A stretch of 64,000 bases of DNA from Anastatus disparis (GCA_017163975.1 JAFFSR010000218.1:6327501-6391500), one strand, 5' to 3'; numbered from the stretch's first letter, positions 38,199 through 52,584 are shown. A program made the numbers and translations. The notes: generated by a model not told the origin, from the letters alone.

Positions 38199-41100
38199 AT
38201 TACATTTGTAGGGAACCATTTAATAGAACGTTAATTAATCCAACATTTAATTTGTGTATTAAAACTTGAATATTACAGCAATAATTACATGTCAAATATA
38301 CATTTTTAACATGATAATAATACGCAATTAAAATTTATGTTTGACAGCCACATTACCTACATATTTTTCTGATTTTCAACAGCAGTAATATTACAAAAAC
38401 AAATGAAATAACCAGCACGTAATTGACTTAATTTTAATTCGACAATTACAAAGTTGAGAAAAAAATCAAAGTAAATAAAAAAACCATATATATATAAAAA
38501 AAGTCACCAAAGAACAATTAAAAGTATTCGCAAGAGGCAGGTAATCGATGTATCGGAACGCGTCATTAAGTTAATTATCCATGTGGTTGAAGAATTCGTG
38601 TCGCTATGTCGTTTTTAACCGATCTTTATAATGAAACTTTTGCAGCTTTTCTTTCCGTGAATATAAGGCGAATGATAAACTTATTGGATTTCTACACGTT
38701 AAATTAAATGAATTTTTTGAATTTTTGGAAGGTTTTATCTTAAAAGAAAGTATTGAATCTTATTTTTGTACTATCAAAAATGTGTGAATAAAATTAAATT
38801 TTGTTTTCTTTTTGCAAAAGTAACTCGCAAAAATGTTTTGAAAAATCGATTTTTGTTTTTTGTTTACAAACACAACCTGAATTCCGAGTGTAAAACTAAT
38901 TTTCAAAACATTTAAATAAAAAAAAAAATGAATTTATTATTCTGTTTTCTTCATGAAAATTTCGAAAAACATCCACTTGTTAATTCGTATTTCTTCAATA
39001 AATATAACTACAGTACAAGTTATATTTTCGACTTATTCCGCCAAAATTTATTTGAAACAAATAAACAAGGCGAAAAAGTAGGTCAACTATTTTATAATAT
39101 CAAAACGCCTCTAAAAATTTAACGAGGCAATGAAAAAAAATTCTTTTATTTTTTGCAAATGATTCATTCCACCTCGTGTATTAAATCACTTTGAGAAGAA
39201 AAAAAGAAGGCAAAACAACAAACAGATACGAAGAGTTTGAAAAAAAAGTGTTTTCAAAAAGATTCCTTTACAAATGAATGATTTTGCTTTCGAGGCACGA
39301 ATTTAAAAGGTCGATTACATTTATTTTTTTTGGGCTACTTAAATTTGTTTCATGTTTGAATAAGAAGCGCAAAAGAAATTTTTGATATTTATATGAATAA
39401 TAATAAACACACTCAAACGTATATATTAATAATTTTTCAGTTCAAACATTCAAATTATTAATTTGGTTGATCTATTATTGAAGTAATGTAAATACTCTGA
39501 TTTCGAAGTTTATATTGTAAACCGTTTATAAAAATTTTGAAATTTTATGGTCTTATACATTTTCATCTATCTATAAATCTAATCTTTTACACGTGTATCC
39601 CCATTCCTTATAAGAGATATATATTTTTTTTATAAATAAAAAAATTTTATTTTTTTCTTCAATTAAAAATGATCTTTCCTAACAGATTATTTTCAAAAAT
39701 TCAAAATAACCAATTGCCTTATTTGGCCATTTCTAATTGAAAACTACTATAAAATCGACAAATTGGCTATTTTGAATTTCAGATCATAATCTCATCAATT
39801 CGATTCCGAAAAAGCCCATAATAATCAAGAAATAACAAGAATTTGTCAAAAAAAGTACAAGAGTTGAGGATAAAATTGTTTCCATTTTCTTTGCACTCGC
39901 GTGTAGTTTGTGTAATGTAGCAAGGACATAAAACGTTCTTCTCTCTCTCTTCTCTCTTTTATATAAACGTTAGCGAACTAATGAAACGAGATCGAGAGCT
40001 AATTGATGCAGGGGAGATTGAGCAATGTGCTCTCTAAGCAAGTAGCTGTAGTGTATATACAGTCTCTTTGCTGTTCGGTCGAATTTTATATACATTGACT
40101 TTTTTTATTTTACAATTAATTTTTTTTTATACATTTATTTCGGATGAAAGAAATTGTAATATTATTGTGGTATAAAAATAATGTTTGCTTGAAGATATTT
40201 TCAGAATAAAAATAAGAAAAAATCTTGAAGGATTAACTTTAATAAGTAATTAAAAATTCAATTTAAAATGGTAATTTTATTTTCGAAATAGTTTGAATTA
40301 AATAACCGGTTTTGTAATGTTGAAAAAATGACTATGTATTTGAAATTATATTTAAATAAAATTTACTTTGTCACATTTAATTATTAAAATATTTGTTATT
40401 TCTATTGATTTTTTAATTAAAATTTAATTAATACACACTTTATTAACAATTGAAAACTTTTATAAACATAATTTTTCAACTTTCAATCTGAATTTTTACT
40501 ATCAAAACAAATCAAATTATAGAATATTTTTAATTTATGGTACCTTGAAATAAGCCTACTTGTTTATCGATTTATCTCATCTTTAAAGAAAAAAAAATAT
40601 ATTCAAGAACGAACAGAAACAGACTCATGTCTAAAATAAAAAATATTCAAGCGAGCAACAAGAAAGAAAGGTTTTAATAAAAATCGGCTCTGATTAATAT
40701 GTGATTACGCTTGCCAGTTCCTTGGACTCACACGTGCTGTACGAAACTAGAGTGGAACAGTTTATTTCTTTTTTCTTGATCTAGTTTTGAATTTTTTTTT
40801 AATTTCGATTACGTGTCTCATAACTCCTACGTTAAAAAATATGATTTTAATAAATTTGATTTGCGCGCTTGGTTTGGAATATAATAATTAGATTTTTGAA
40901 TATGTTTGTAATCGACTAATAAAGAATTTGAATTGGATGAAACACAAAAGGCCGTTGAACAATTAATTTAATATTACTTCCTCTTTTATTTTCATTATAT
41001 TAAATGTTACTTACATAAAGGAAATCTAGTTACGAGCACAATAACAAACGTCAACGATTTTGATTTTGCAAAAGTAATCAAAACATTAATTATAGACGTT

Positions 41101-42461
41101 CCGAAAATTGTAGGTAACAAAACAATCGTTAAACTTTCTGTATAAGTTTTCAAATGCTTAATCGAAAAATTACGAGTGTAGAATCGTTAAATAGCAGGTG
41201 TGGTTATTAGAAAAATTCAATAAAAAAAATTACATTTTAGAGGTTATGTTTGACGTCAATGAAAGGTTACATCACGCGGTTACATGCTAGTTTAAAGATA
41301 TTGGTTGAATGTTTACGATTACATCATTGTTTTACGATTTTTTTTTAAAGCGCACCAATAAAAGTATTACTTTTTTTTAAACACAATGTTAAGTTAAATT
41401 TTGGTTTGCGTATTAAAATTTAGTTTTTTAACGCGCGAACCTTGAAGAGAGATTTTTAGATATTCAACGGTTGATTCACGGGTAAAATGTGTTAGGGAAA
41501 TCAACAAGTTTTATTGCTGGATAATCAATAATAACAAATTTTAAAAGATAAATGTTAAGTAACATCGTATTTGCAAAATATTTAATAAAAAAGCAATTGG
41601 TTCAACAATGTTTAATTTATCTTTAATAAATTGATGTTTGAATTATTCAACTTGAAATCAATTTCGATCCTTCCGTTTTTAAAAATAGTCTTAGATTTAT
41701 ATGATACTTTAAATGCTATATTCCTTGCTTTTGTTATGAACACACGTAAAATAAATCGATACACTTTTTATTACAAATTACGCGCTAAATTGTTTATAGT
41801 AAGATTCAACACTGTTAGAGTTAAATTTAACTCTAATATTGGAGTTAAGCCAAATAATATATTTATAAATATGTTTATATGTATTAAAAAAAAGGTATAA
41901 AAAAACTTACTTCTTCATCAGAAGTCGACGTATTTATAAAAAAAATCTTGTAAAAAAATAAAAATTTTTTCAATTGCCAGGTTAAACACGAAATCATAAC
42001 GTAAAGGCTTGGAGCGCTCGATCGCTTCGTCTACTTGCCATCGGGAGCGCTGTCGCGTCGTTTGATTAAAGCACGTTGGACTTATTTAACATATAGAGTG
42101 TAAACATTAGATTCTGGAGCAAAATTTCTGTTTCTTAATACAGAAAATATACATATATGTAATAGTATTGTTAATTGTACAGTCTCCAATCATTTCAATT
42201 ATAAAACCTTAAAGTTTGATTTCCTTAACTATAGTAAATAATAGAGGATTTGAAAATTTTACATCACTTGTTTCTCACTGCTTTATAAAGTGAACACTAT
42301 TTAATATAGTGAAGTATAAAATTTGATTCCAATAGTGTAAAATTCACCTTGATTAAAAAATTTAGCGTGTGCATCTGAATTTCATAATCTCAAAGTAAAA
42401 CTAATTGCTCTAAGCCAAAAGGAAATAACGTCAAAATTGTGATATAAAAATCAATGGTTAC

Positions 42462-42830
42462 CTTTTTACGTCCAGGAGCAGGCTGACTTTGCTGATATTT
42501 ATCAGCGATCCCTAGCAAACAATCATCGCATCTGCAATATGCATTATTCCCCGAGCCAGAATCATTTGATAGCAATGAACTAAATGTACTGGCACTTGTT
42601 TGACTGTCCATAGAATCAGCCCTTAATAACAAACTTTTGGGTCTTGGTCTTCTCTGATCATCGCCTAATTGATCTTTATTCTTTTGTTCTTCGCTAATAC
42701 TATGCTTTTCCATTTTAGCAAGTAACAACTGTTCCATAAGATTCAATGTAGGCGAGATCGGCGATGAGGTCGTTGGCGATGTGTTTGATTTTGTACATCG
42801 CGGACTCGCGTATTTACTTTCACCTTCCAT
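42462..42830 (-). CDS. IP3K: Alternative first coding exon of IP3 3-kinase (predicted)
   Basis: An open frame of 123 codons from ATG (42830) to AAG, followed by donor GTAACC, ending in phase 0. This phase matches the acceptor before exon 2 of the kinase at 12867, so splicing would give a 479-residue isoform that replaces the N-terminus from 13373-13897. The peptide has a Ser/Thr/Pro-rich start, a predicted helix NLMEQLLLAKMEKH, a Ser-rich stretch and a compact CRCDDCLLGIAD motif with three cysteines. Composition and donor look like a real exon. The link to the kinase rests on strand, phase and the absence of any other downstream - strand gene. It could instead belong to a gene whose other exons I do not see. 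Confidence 0.6.
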
Positions 42831-43791
42831 TTTTAATGTTCTTTTTTTCTTTTTTTTAATCAAAGCAAATTGATATATTTCCCTTTGAAAACACTACGCT
42901 TGTACGTTCTAGTAAAAATATTGATTTACAAAATTGTGATTTTAAATTAGATTTGATATTGTGTAAACTGAACAATTGTTGATAGTGAGTTTGAAAGTTT
43001 TAGATGTGAATACCAAAAAAACTTATGTAAAATTCTAAATTATATGACATACGCTCATTAGAATTTTTAATTCTGTTATGGTTAAAATTTTCAAACGTAC
43101 GTATTGGACGGTAATTCTAAGCTAGATAATGTCAAGATAGATGTATTGAATAAAGAATAGGTAGATAATAAAGCGTTTATATTATTTTAATTATCATTGT
43201 TATTACGTCATGAGAAGACTATTTAAAAAAAAAAAAAAAAACTTTAAAAATATTTTTAAATATCATTTCCTAGAAATTGTATTTTCATGAAAGATAAATC
43301 TGCGAAATATTTATTGATTCTTCTGAAAAATTTGAGTAATTATTAGAATGTTAATTTTTTCTTTTAAACGAAGTCTTATTATCATGTCATAGAGTTTCTT
43401 CCTTATGTCTTTTAATAAGATGATTACTAATAATATAGAAGGATTTTAAACTTTTCCTTTTACTTCGTTCGAGGTGTGTGGATATTCTAAATAAAATATT
43501 AATTTGCGATGAGCGGAATTATAATAATATAAAAAATTAATCAGCGCTATCAACGGATGAAACTTTCAAAGCTGCCATAATTTTGGTTTTTAGTACTAAA
43601 AATACAATATTTCAATAATTTTTATCTCACTAAATATGAATGACTCAGAAAAATAATTAATATAAAAATTATTAGCCTTAATGAAAAATAATATACCTCC
43701 GCAAAATAACATAAAGATTGATTCCTTAAAATCTATTTTTAATACACAAAAGTACCATTAAAATTTTCAATTAAAAATTTTTTTGTATAAA

Positions 43792-43838
43792 TAATATGAT
43801 TATGAATGTGATTACATGATCATATTCATAATCATATT
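43792..43838. repeat. 20-bp inverted repeat, 7-nt loop
   Basis: Arms 43792-43811 and 43819-43838 pair at 19 of 20 positions, centred on TACATGA. Very AT-rich, so its significance is modest. Confidence 0.6.
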
Positions 43839-45599
43839 ATTAATAGCACATAATATTAATAGCACAATAATTTACTCATAAATAATTATTTGATAGATTT
43901 TAATAGATTTTAATTATAAAAAAACATACATTTTTTTAATCAATTGTGTAATTTTTGTTAAAAGTTGTATACCGCGTAAGCATTTCATAATTGTTAAAAT
44001 TCGACTTTAATATTAAGTATTTAAAAAAAAATCATAACATTCATAAATAATGCCCACTAAATACACATAATTATGCCGGCAGTTTTGACACCACTAGATG
44101 TCAGCTCGGCGTATCGCTAAAAAAAACGAATATAAGTTTAGTTAAGAAAAAACGTGCGAGGAATTCGTAATTGAAAAACTGTCCGGAATTGTTTAGTTGA
44201 TTGGATGCCAATGATTTAAAACGGCCTGTATTGTTATCTTTCAGCTTTAAAAAAAGAACCGAGTGTTTATTGTTATGATAAATATATGTTGTACGATTTT
44301 TCTTTATCGGAAACACGCTTGGAGCACGTCAAATTTCAATTGAGCGTATATTGTTTTCTCGCAATATATGACAATATAATTCTGTTTTTCAAGCGGTACT
44401 TGATATTATAATTTTAAAAATTATTTAACATTTATTTATTTATTCAAAATTTTTGAAAATTTTCACTAAATTTTTAATAAATTACTATTTAAATAGATTT
44501 TATTATTTTAAAAATTTATTTATTTTTTTGCATATTTAAATCAACAATCGGAGCTTTTTCTAAACGTTGGAGTAAAACCGCTCCTTCGCGCTTTATTTTA
44601 TTTTTCTTTTCAGATTATGTCTGTCACTTCTTGCTTATTTTATTTATGCATAATATTGTGCGTGTGTATACATCCCATTGTGCGCTTACATACACGAGTA
44701 CAATGATTTGAGCGCTTCCGTTGACGAAAGCGTTGCTCTCAAAAGTGGGGGAGAGGAACAGAAATATACGGCCTTTTTTTTGCTCTTCCTTGTGCATTTA
44801 ATATAGAGATCTGGGAAAATTTTTTCGGCTCATTATTTCTTTTTTGTTTTGTTTTTTTTATATGAGTTGAATGACATTTTTATAGAGGAAGTATAAAGAA
44901 TTCCAGGGAAAACAATGTTATATGGAATTAAATAATTTTAATTTTGGCATTTATTGCAACTGGTTTTATTGAGTGATGATTTAATGATTTGTTGTTAGAT
45001 AAATGGAATTTAATGGTTTAGCTAAACCGAAATTTTAAGTGAAAATGTTACTCATTTACTGATTTTTCATTAGGAAGCGTTATAGAATTTTGAAAAATAT
45101 TTTGGCAAAAAGTTTCTTTTTTTAAAATTGATTTTGTCACGTAGAATGTTATTATCCACAAACACTTGGCAATTTGCCAAATATCCAAGCTAATAATCGA
45201 TAGGCGTAAAAAGTTCCTCATAATTTTAAAAAATGTGTACATCTATGAGTTACTATTCAAAATTTTAATTTTTCATATTGAAAAAAAATTGTATAACTTT
45301 TAAAATTTAATTATTCTTTATTCAAATTGATAGTAACAATTAAATCGTACAAAAATAAAAAAATCTATTTTTTGTTAAAAATTTTTTACGAAAAATCACA
45401 TCTGTTTTCATTCAAACTTTGCACCTCGAACAAAAGATCAGGATTCACAAAATCAATTAAAAATCGATCGATCCTCACCTCTAAAATTTTTTATACTAAA
45501 TTAACTAGTCACTTAAATAAAGCAAAAATAATAAGAACACCAAGGAAGAAAAAAACTAGAAAAACCACAAATTTTATATTTTTAAACACTATATCTACA

Positions 45600-45890
45600 C
45601 CAAGCGGAAAAGCATCGTTTCCGTCTCTACGTCATTCGCGTTTTTATAATGTATATATATATATGACAAAGCTCGTCGGTTAAAAGTTCTCGCTGCGTGG
45701 ATCGCGCCGCACGAGTTTTCGGAGCTAACTGAAAGTGTATAATACAAGAGTTTTTTTAAAAGCGTTATATGTTTCCTCTCTGGAGTATATATGCGGCTCT
45801 CTCGTTTTGTTGAAAGATTGCGTATGTAGAAGGCGCGCGGAGAGGCTCGCAGATCGCTGCTATACTTGTAACTCGAGCGATTTTTTGATG
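45600..45890 (-). promoter_or_regulatory. Candidate promoter/5' UTR region of the 42.8-kb isoform
   Basis: About 2.8-3.1 kb upstream of the alternative first exon there is a patch with many CpG dinucleotides (GTGGATCGCGCCGCACGAG, AGGCGCGCGGAGAGGCTCGC) in otherwise AT-rich DNA. It may be a transcription start region or a 5' non-coding exon. No conserved core element settles this. Confidence 0.25.
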
Positions 45891-48340
45891 GGGCTTGACA
45901 TTATGGGTATGGGAAGGAAAAAAAAATATTATTTTCTTTTCTTATTTTAATATAAAGGAGTATGAGTATGCGTGTTTTTTTTCGTTGTTGCGGGCTGGTT
46001 GGATTTGTGAGCTTAACCTAAATTTACATGTATACATTTATCCAGGGTTTGGAGGATTTTAGAGATTATTCGAGCGGAAAGATTAGTTGTTGATTTTTTT
46101 AAAGATGTATCGCTCTCGATTTTGAGTGCCGAAGATTTAAAATAGTAGTAAGGATTTCAAAAAGTGTTTTTACCATATTTATCTTTGATATGAAATGGCC
46201 AATTATTAAGCACTTTTTATTCAACCGAATTGAATAATAAAAATATAAATTTTACAAATTGCAAACTTATGCAACGACGAGAGAAGGTTAAATGAATTTT
46301 TTTCAAGATGAATCTTCCCATCGTAAATTTAATCTTATGATTAATTTTTACATGTGTATTAAAATAAGATTTGCGTGTACCGCCAGCATCGAATTACGTG
46401 GACACGAACTACATGAGCGTATGAGAATAAAAAGGACGCTGAAATACCGTGTGATTCATTGTTTTCCTTTTGGGCACCAAACTTTCTTTTACCTTCGGTG
46501 TGTGCAAATGACAATTGACGAGCTCAAGTTTTTTAAGAGCAAATAAGATTAAAATAAAAGGATGGGACAGCTAAAACGACTTATGATAATGGACAAAATG
46601 ACCCAAGAATCGCATTAGTGTTTCTCGAAGGAAAAGTTATGCGGCCGCAATATAAATTTACAGAAGTCGTCAATCTTTAACAGTACTCAAATGTTTTTGA
46701 GTCTATAATGTCAACATAAATCTTTGCTAAAACGTTACTTTCAATTGCTATTGTTTTTTTTTTTGTGAAACTCCGTTTTCTCAACTTTTATCTTTTATTG
46801 CCGTATTCATCGATGAATTTTCAGAAGTTGCTCTAAAAACATATAAATATGTTTTTTTTTAAACTGTGACTAAAATTTGTAAAGTAAAGTTTGAGGTAAC
46901 TGGTATTAATTTTTAAATATTTTAAAAATAATCTGTTGAATTTTTATGATAATTTCGTTTGTTGCGGAAGAAAAAAGGCGAGGAAAAAGGCGCTATCTGA
47001 TTCATAAATTACCTACACTTTTTCCTCGTTCTTTCACATAAATATATGAATTGATTCTTTGTCAAATGGAATAAACGAAATCTTAATATTTAAAGTTTAA
47101 TAAGATTTAATTTACATACCGGTTAGCATGATAATGTAGACCTTATAAAGAATTTATAGATTGTTTTATCGTTAATCTATACTTTGATTATTTTTTAGAT
47201 TGAGAGCTGCGAGGAATTTATAAGAGTTTGATAAACGATATCGAGGTTCAATTATAGTTTGAATAAAAGAGGATTAGAGACGATTTAAAAATAAAATTTT
47301 ACTAGCGATATTTTTATAGACGAAAATTTTATGGTTGAGCAAAGTTCAAAAGTAGCATCGTTAATAAGTAAGTTTTTAAGGAAAAGTAGAAATCGGCTAC
47401 GTGTCGAAGAAACCAATGAGGGTTGGAGTAGTATATGATATTGATAGTCTGACTCAAATTCTCTTGAGAAAAAATCGATTATTTTGTCCTCGTTTACAAT
47501 TAATGAATTAGAAATTTAAGGACTAATATGTTATAATAATTTTAATATATTTTATGATATATTAAAATAATCGAAATTTTATTTTCATATATTTTAAAAC
47601 GTTTTAATTTGGAGAATTGTAGTGGGAATATCACAATTTTTGGAAAATCCTTACTTTAATAATATAATGAATCTTATTGCGAGGCGGTACTGTATACATC
47701 GTATAAATTGTATAAATAATAAAAATTCAGATATTTTTAATAATTTTTATAAAAAAATTTCATAATTTAACAATCATTAATAAAAAATAATTTAAGATTT
47801 TTAACAGATAATTCAAGATAAACCAAACAGTAAAAGATACATCAATAATAAGAAAATACAAAAACTTAATTCAACCTATACAGTCTCAATATATTGATGT
47901 AACATTCAACAACTCCATTCATCAAAATATCCCAGATAAATATTTTAACTGGTTCAACAACTACTGCGTGCATTGATCATTGCAAAAAAAAGGAGAGATC
48001 ATTTCCTGCGGCACCCAATATTCGTTATTATTGTATAATGAACCTAAATCTAGAATTCATGGAATTTTCTTCCGATTATGAAACTTCCATTCGACTAATT
48101 TTTATTTTTATTAATACACTAAAAGAAAAAAAATAAGAAACAGATTTTTATCATGTTTTAGGGCCTTGAGCCAAAAAAAAAATTATTTGAGCACGCGTAT
48201 TTGTTTGGTTATAAGATAGTAATATTCTTTTCTTATGATGCTTTTTTCCTGAGCTTCCGAAGATGTGATTGAATATTGAAAGAGCAGTGGGTTGGTTGCA
48301 TTGTTAAAAGGTATAAGAAGGCGGTTTTAAGAATTCAATT

Positions 48341-48385
48341 GAGTCGGTCTGTGGCTCATTCGGTAGAGCATTGGATTCGTAATAT
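48341..48385 (+). mobile_element. SINE fragment (tRNA head only), copy 7
   Basis: Matches the 5' head of the SINE from before the A box (TGGCTCATTCGGTAGAGCA) to the anticodon-loop region (GGATTCGTAAT), then stops. B box, body and tail are missing. Probably a decayed or interrupted copy. Confidence 0.6.
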
Positions 48386-49205
48386 TTTGTTCTTTTACTT
48401 GAATCCAAAAGTATTCCGATTTTTTATTTCTACCGACAAACCAAATACACACAAAGCAAACAGTGTTTTGTTGGTTTTGCATTCTATATGTTACATATTA
48501 TAATTAAAATCAGATTTTTCATAAACTTTATAATACATGGTATTTTAGTTGGACGTTAATGTGCGTTTTGAAATGAAAAGTTTTAATAATTAAAACATAG
48601 AGTTAAATTTGAATATTTTAAGTTTGTTTCCTATTATTTACGAGAGTTAGTATTTTTAAATTTAGAGGTAAGTAACTTTTGAAAGTGTATGATGCTATGA
48701 AACCATTTGCTCGATTTAAAACAAGCTGTCCACTGTAAGAAATTACACGGAAATCATCAAATTAAACTTTGGAATTTGTTATAAAAAATAATTAAAATCA
48801 TTTTAAAAATCATTCATTCATTAAAAAAAAAAATTTTAGTTATTAAACAGCATATTATGCTGTAACAAGTGCGCAAAGTAGGTGATTCTCATGCAAATCG
48901 ATTTTACGGCAAAAAACTTGAGAAAAATAATTTTTTAAACAATTTTAAAATTCCCAAATAACTGTCTTTTATTATACGAATAAAAGATAGAGGATTGATT
49001 TAAACACTTAGTTATGCATCTTTTTATTTTTTTAAATTTTCATTTATAAAATTATTTTTATATATTATATTAGTTCCTAAAAGATTTTCATACATTATAT
49101 AATTTATGAAAGGTCGTTTTAAGGACAAAAAAAATCATAAAGATGATTGAAATTCTAAAAAGAATCATTCAATGACATTTGGTGGAGAAACGTATATCCT
49201 AAGTG

Positions 49206-49410
49206 TTTTTTTCTTATGGTTTTTTAACATCGCTGTATTTACGCTATCATTGCGATGTTAATTAGCGACGGAGGTTCCTCAGTGTATTTGTCAACAAAGC
49301 ACATGTAACGTACAGTGGTGCCTGTATAAATCGACCGAGAGCGGGATTCGAACTCGGGACCTCGAGATTACGAATCCATCGCTCTACCGTCTGAGCCACT
49401 GAGACCTCAA
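49206..49410 (-). mobile_element. tRNA-derived SINE, copy 5
   Basis: Full architecture on the - strand: head with A box and B box (GTTCGAATCCCGC), CATGTGCTTTG block, and 3' inverted repeat in which one pair has become a G-U wobble. Borders are approximate; no target duplication is clear. Confidence 0.8.
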
Positions 49411-50962
49411 TATATAGAGATATATAATCAATATATTTACTTTATATTTCTTTTAAACAAATTAATATAAATTATTATTTTATCAGATTATTAACTAGTT
49501 ATGCCAGTGTATTTATACATGAAAAGAAAAATATTTTTAGATACTCAAAGATGATATTCTAAACATTTGTCAAAAAAGTTCGAATCGCAAAATTATCCTC
49601 CTACGCCTCACTCAAAACATAATACAAAACTTGTATCCTCGTGTTTTTCTGTTCTCCTCTTTTGTGCAAAGAGACAAGCCAATTGTTATACCCACGAACA
49701 ATATTATTCCGTATCGATACTCTTTCGCATTTTTACGATTACGTTATTTCGTATATTATAATGTTTCGCATAGCTTCACGTAGGCTCTCGCGTGGACGTT
49801 GACAAGTGTGTTCGTGAGGCTTTTTTTCCTCTTTTTTTTCTTGAATTATTCACATTGTCTTCTTTCTTTCCTTCAGGAATATGTTTTTTTTTCTTCATCT
49901 TTTTATAAATTTGTTAGAATGTTTTCTTAATTCATTTGATTGTTTGGTCTGAATATAAACTTTTGATCAGTTTTTTAATAAATAAATAAATATACAGTTT
50001 ATTTTTTTAAACATAAGTTTACCTGACAGAATATAAACCCGAAATCAGCTAAAAACTCATTAAAAAACGTCTAAATTAGCTAATTTTTAGATAATTTTTA
50101 GTTAAGTTTCTAAAATTTTATTTACCGAAGAGCGATTTTATGAAAAAATTTACAATGTTTATGATCAAAAGTGATATGTATGTCGTATCTTTTCAATACA
50201 TGTTCGTTAATTTTTTGCTAAAACAATCTTTTATCCCCAATAACAATTTTGTTTAAAAGCAGCAATTTCCATTAAAGAAGAAAGTTTCATGAAATAAGTA
50301 CGAATTCAGTTTTTAATGTATAATTACTTGCTTACTTTTTTCAATAATATGTAAATTAAAGTGGATAAATTACACTAATTTGTATGTAAATCAATACATA
50401 GTTGATACTTAACAAGTAGAAATATATAAAAAAAAAAGAAAAATAATATGTCAATTACAAACTTGTGTTTCTTTTTATTTTCTTCATCTTTACATTCAAT
50501 TCCGTTTCATGACAAGTTATCATTTTCATTTCTTGATTCGATGACGCAAAGCACAAAATTACAGTTATCAAAAAAAAAGTTTCCCTTTTTCAGCCGCTTG
50601 TAATTACATGGATAAAGTATAACTCGCTTTGTAATTATTATAAAAGTTCTCAGGATTTTTCGTACACCGATAGCGATGACAAGAGAAAAAATATTACAAA
50701 TTGAATAGCACGTTAAATTCTAATGTTTATGATTGTTTATTTATAAAATTAATTGGAGTTTTAATGATTATACCTTTTATTCATGTTTAATTTGAACAAA
50801 AAAAAATTCTTTTTACATTGTTAAAAAATACATGAAATTTAATGCTTGTATATTAATTTTCAACTAAATTTGCACATGAAATTTAATGTATTTTAAATTA
50901 AAAGTAATATTAAATTATAATATACATGAAAATTAATGTTTTTAACATAAATTTAATACAAG

Positions 50963-51115
50963 TTTGCATAAAAATTAATACATTTTACTGTAATTCTACA
51001 ATGTGATCACATGAAATTTCATGTAATTTTTGCATTAAATTTTATGTGATTACATAGTGAAATTACATGGAATCACCTTAAACTTAACACAAAATGTATT
51101 AATTTTTTATGCAAA
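50963..51115. repeat. Foldback repeat
   Basis: 50963-50986 is the reverse complement of 51091-51115 apart from one extra T. Inside, the segment from about 50990 to 51020 pairs with 51039-51075 with several mismatches. The surrounding 50.8-51.2 kb also repeats ATGAAATTTAATG-like words. It looks like a MITE or foldback element with decayed borders. Confidence 0.55.
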
Positions 51116-52584
51116 TTTTTATGTGTATTATAATTTGAATTTCAAGTATAAATTTCGTTGAAAACTACATCAAATTTCCTGATTTTTTATACCATTTTTA
51201 ACATTGCACTTATGAATTTAAAAAAAGGATTTAGTTTATTGAATTAAATTTCCAAACATTAAAAAACAATTTCACATAATCAAATCAATACCACAGCAAA
51301 CTTTATTTACCTTGCACAAAACCAAATTGCTTTTCAATGAGAGAAGAGAAATTTTTTCCTCGATTCTCAATACAGAAGTTACAACGAGACTTTTAACAAA
51401 ATGAAAAAAAAAGAGAAAGAAAAAAAGAACGATCATTCAATTCGTATAAGTACATCGTCGAATCGCCATAAAAGTCATATGTCGGCGCCCGATGAAATAA
51501 GGAATCGCCGATTTGTTACTTAATACTTGCTTAACCAATAGTTGACATTACCAAGCTTGGATATATTGCCACTGTTTTACAAGGGAAAAGAACGCTTCAT
51601 ATATACATATAAAAAAAATTTTTTTTTTTAAGTGCAGTAAAAGTTAGGGAAGTGCAAGAATAAGAAAAAAAGAGCGAGAGAAAAGAGAAAAAGTGCGGCA
51701 TTAACGAAATTAAAATTCCGTCGACTGTTGGTAAGGACTCTACTTTTAAGAGGAAGATTTATGTGACAGTTAAAGTGTTGTTTTTAAGTTTTATATGGGA
51801 AGATTTCACATTGAGGCTGTACGTCAAGAAAAGATGTGTCACTAAGATTTTTGGTAAAATATATGGATTGTACTTGAAACGATGCGTAATAAGTACGTCG
51901 GAGTTAATTTTTCTTCAAAAACAACATCTTTTTGTTTTTGTGTTATTACACGTAAATGCAAATTTGCTTCAATAATTTAAAAGAAGAAATTGAAAAATAA
52001 AACTTTCTATAAAATTTTTATGGAATGTCATACAATATTAAAAATTGAAATGAACTTTTAACAAGGCACTTTTTCTTAGTTTTGTTTTCACGTCCAAAAA
52101 ATAATATATAATTAAAAAATAACGAAGTTAGTTAATCAAGAGCATTAACCTTGTTTGTAGAAAAGAATTCCATATAATTCCCAACAGTTTATTTGCAGGC
52201 TAAGTTTTAACGTGAGGAAATATCATTGGTAATGGCTGAGTCCTTTTATATAAGTAATTAACCGCTTAATTAAAATGTCAGAGAAATAAATATTGTTGCT
52301 GTTAAGAAATATTTTTTTTGTTTTTTTCTCTACATAGAAATATTTCATAAATAAGAAAGATGATTAAATTTATTTAATTAAATTTTTTTTAATAAAAAAT
52401 GTATGAAGCTTATAGAATGGAAAATAGTATACAAAATAATTTTTCTATAAGTTTTGAGAATCAAAAGTTTTATTTTTTTTTATAAAAGATTTTTAAATGT
52501 TACAAAAATGAAAAACTTATATAGATGGAAACTTCGAAGATGAAATTTATCATAAGCCTATAGAGTTACAAATTATAAATATTT

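Larger units (their letters stand above)
13898..42461. other. 28.6-kb non-coding stretch: upstream region / long first intron of IP3 3-kinase
   Basis: No coding exon could be supported on either strand; open frames here are short and low in complexity. If the exon at 42462-42830 is spliced to 12867, most of this is one long intron of that isoform. It contains three full-length SINE copies plus one short variant, five of the six MITE copies, small palindromes and a GC-rich hairpin near 16.55 kb. Everything else is plain AT-rich sequence. Confidence 0.65.
42831..52584. other. Upstream non-coding region
   Basis: AT-rich DNA without a recognisable coding exon. It contains the GC-richer patch at 45600-45890, two SINE copies (one a fragment), the small inverted repeat at 43792-43838 and the foldback near 51 kb. 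The remaining sequence shows nothing I can name. Confidence 0.6.

Noticed and set aside
45327..45683. 118-codon open frame on the + strand
   Set aside because: Lys/Asn/Phe/Ile-rich as expected for random AT-rich DNA; no domain or splice context.
49330..49402. tRNA gene on the - strand (A and B boxes); likewise near 21.65, 27.33, 38.12 and 52.72 kb
   Set aside because: Each is joined to the same body and 3' unit in every copy and lacks a paired acceptor stem, so they are SINE heads.
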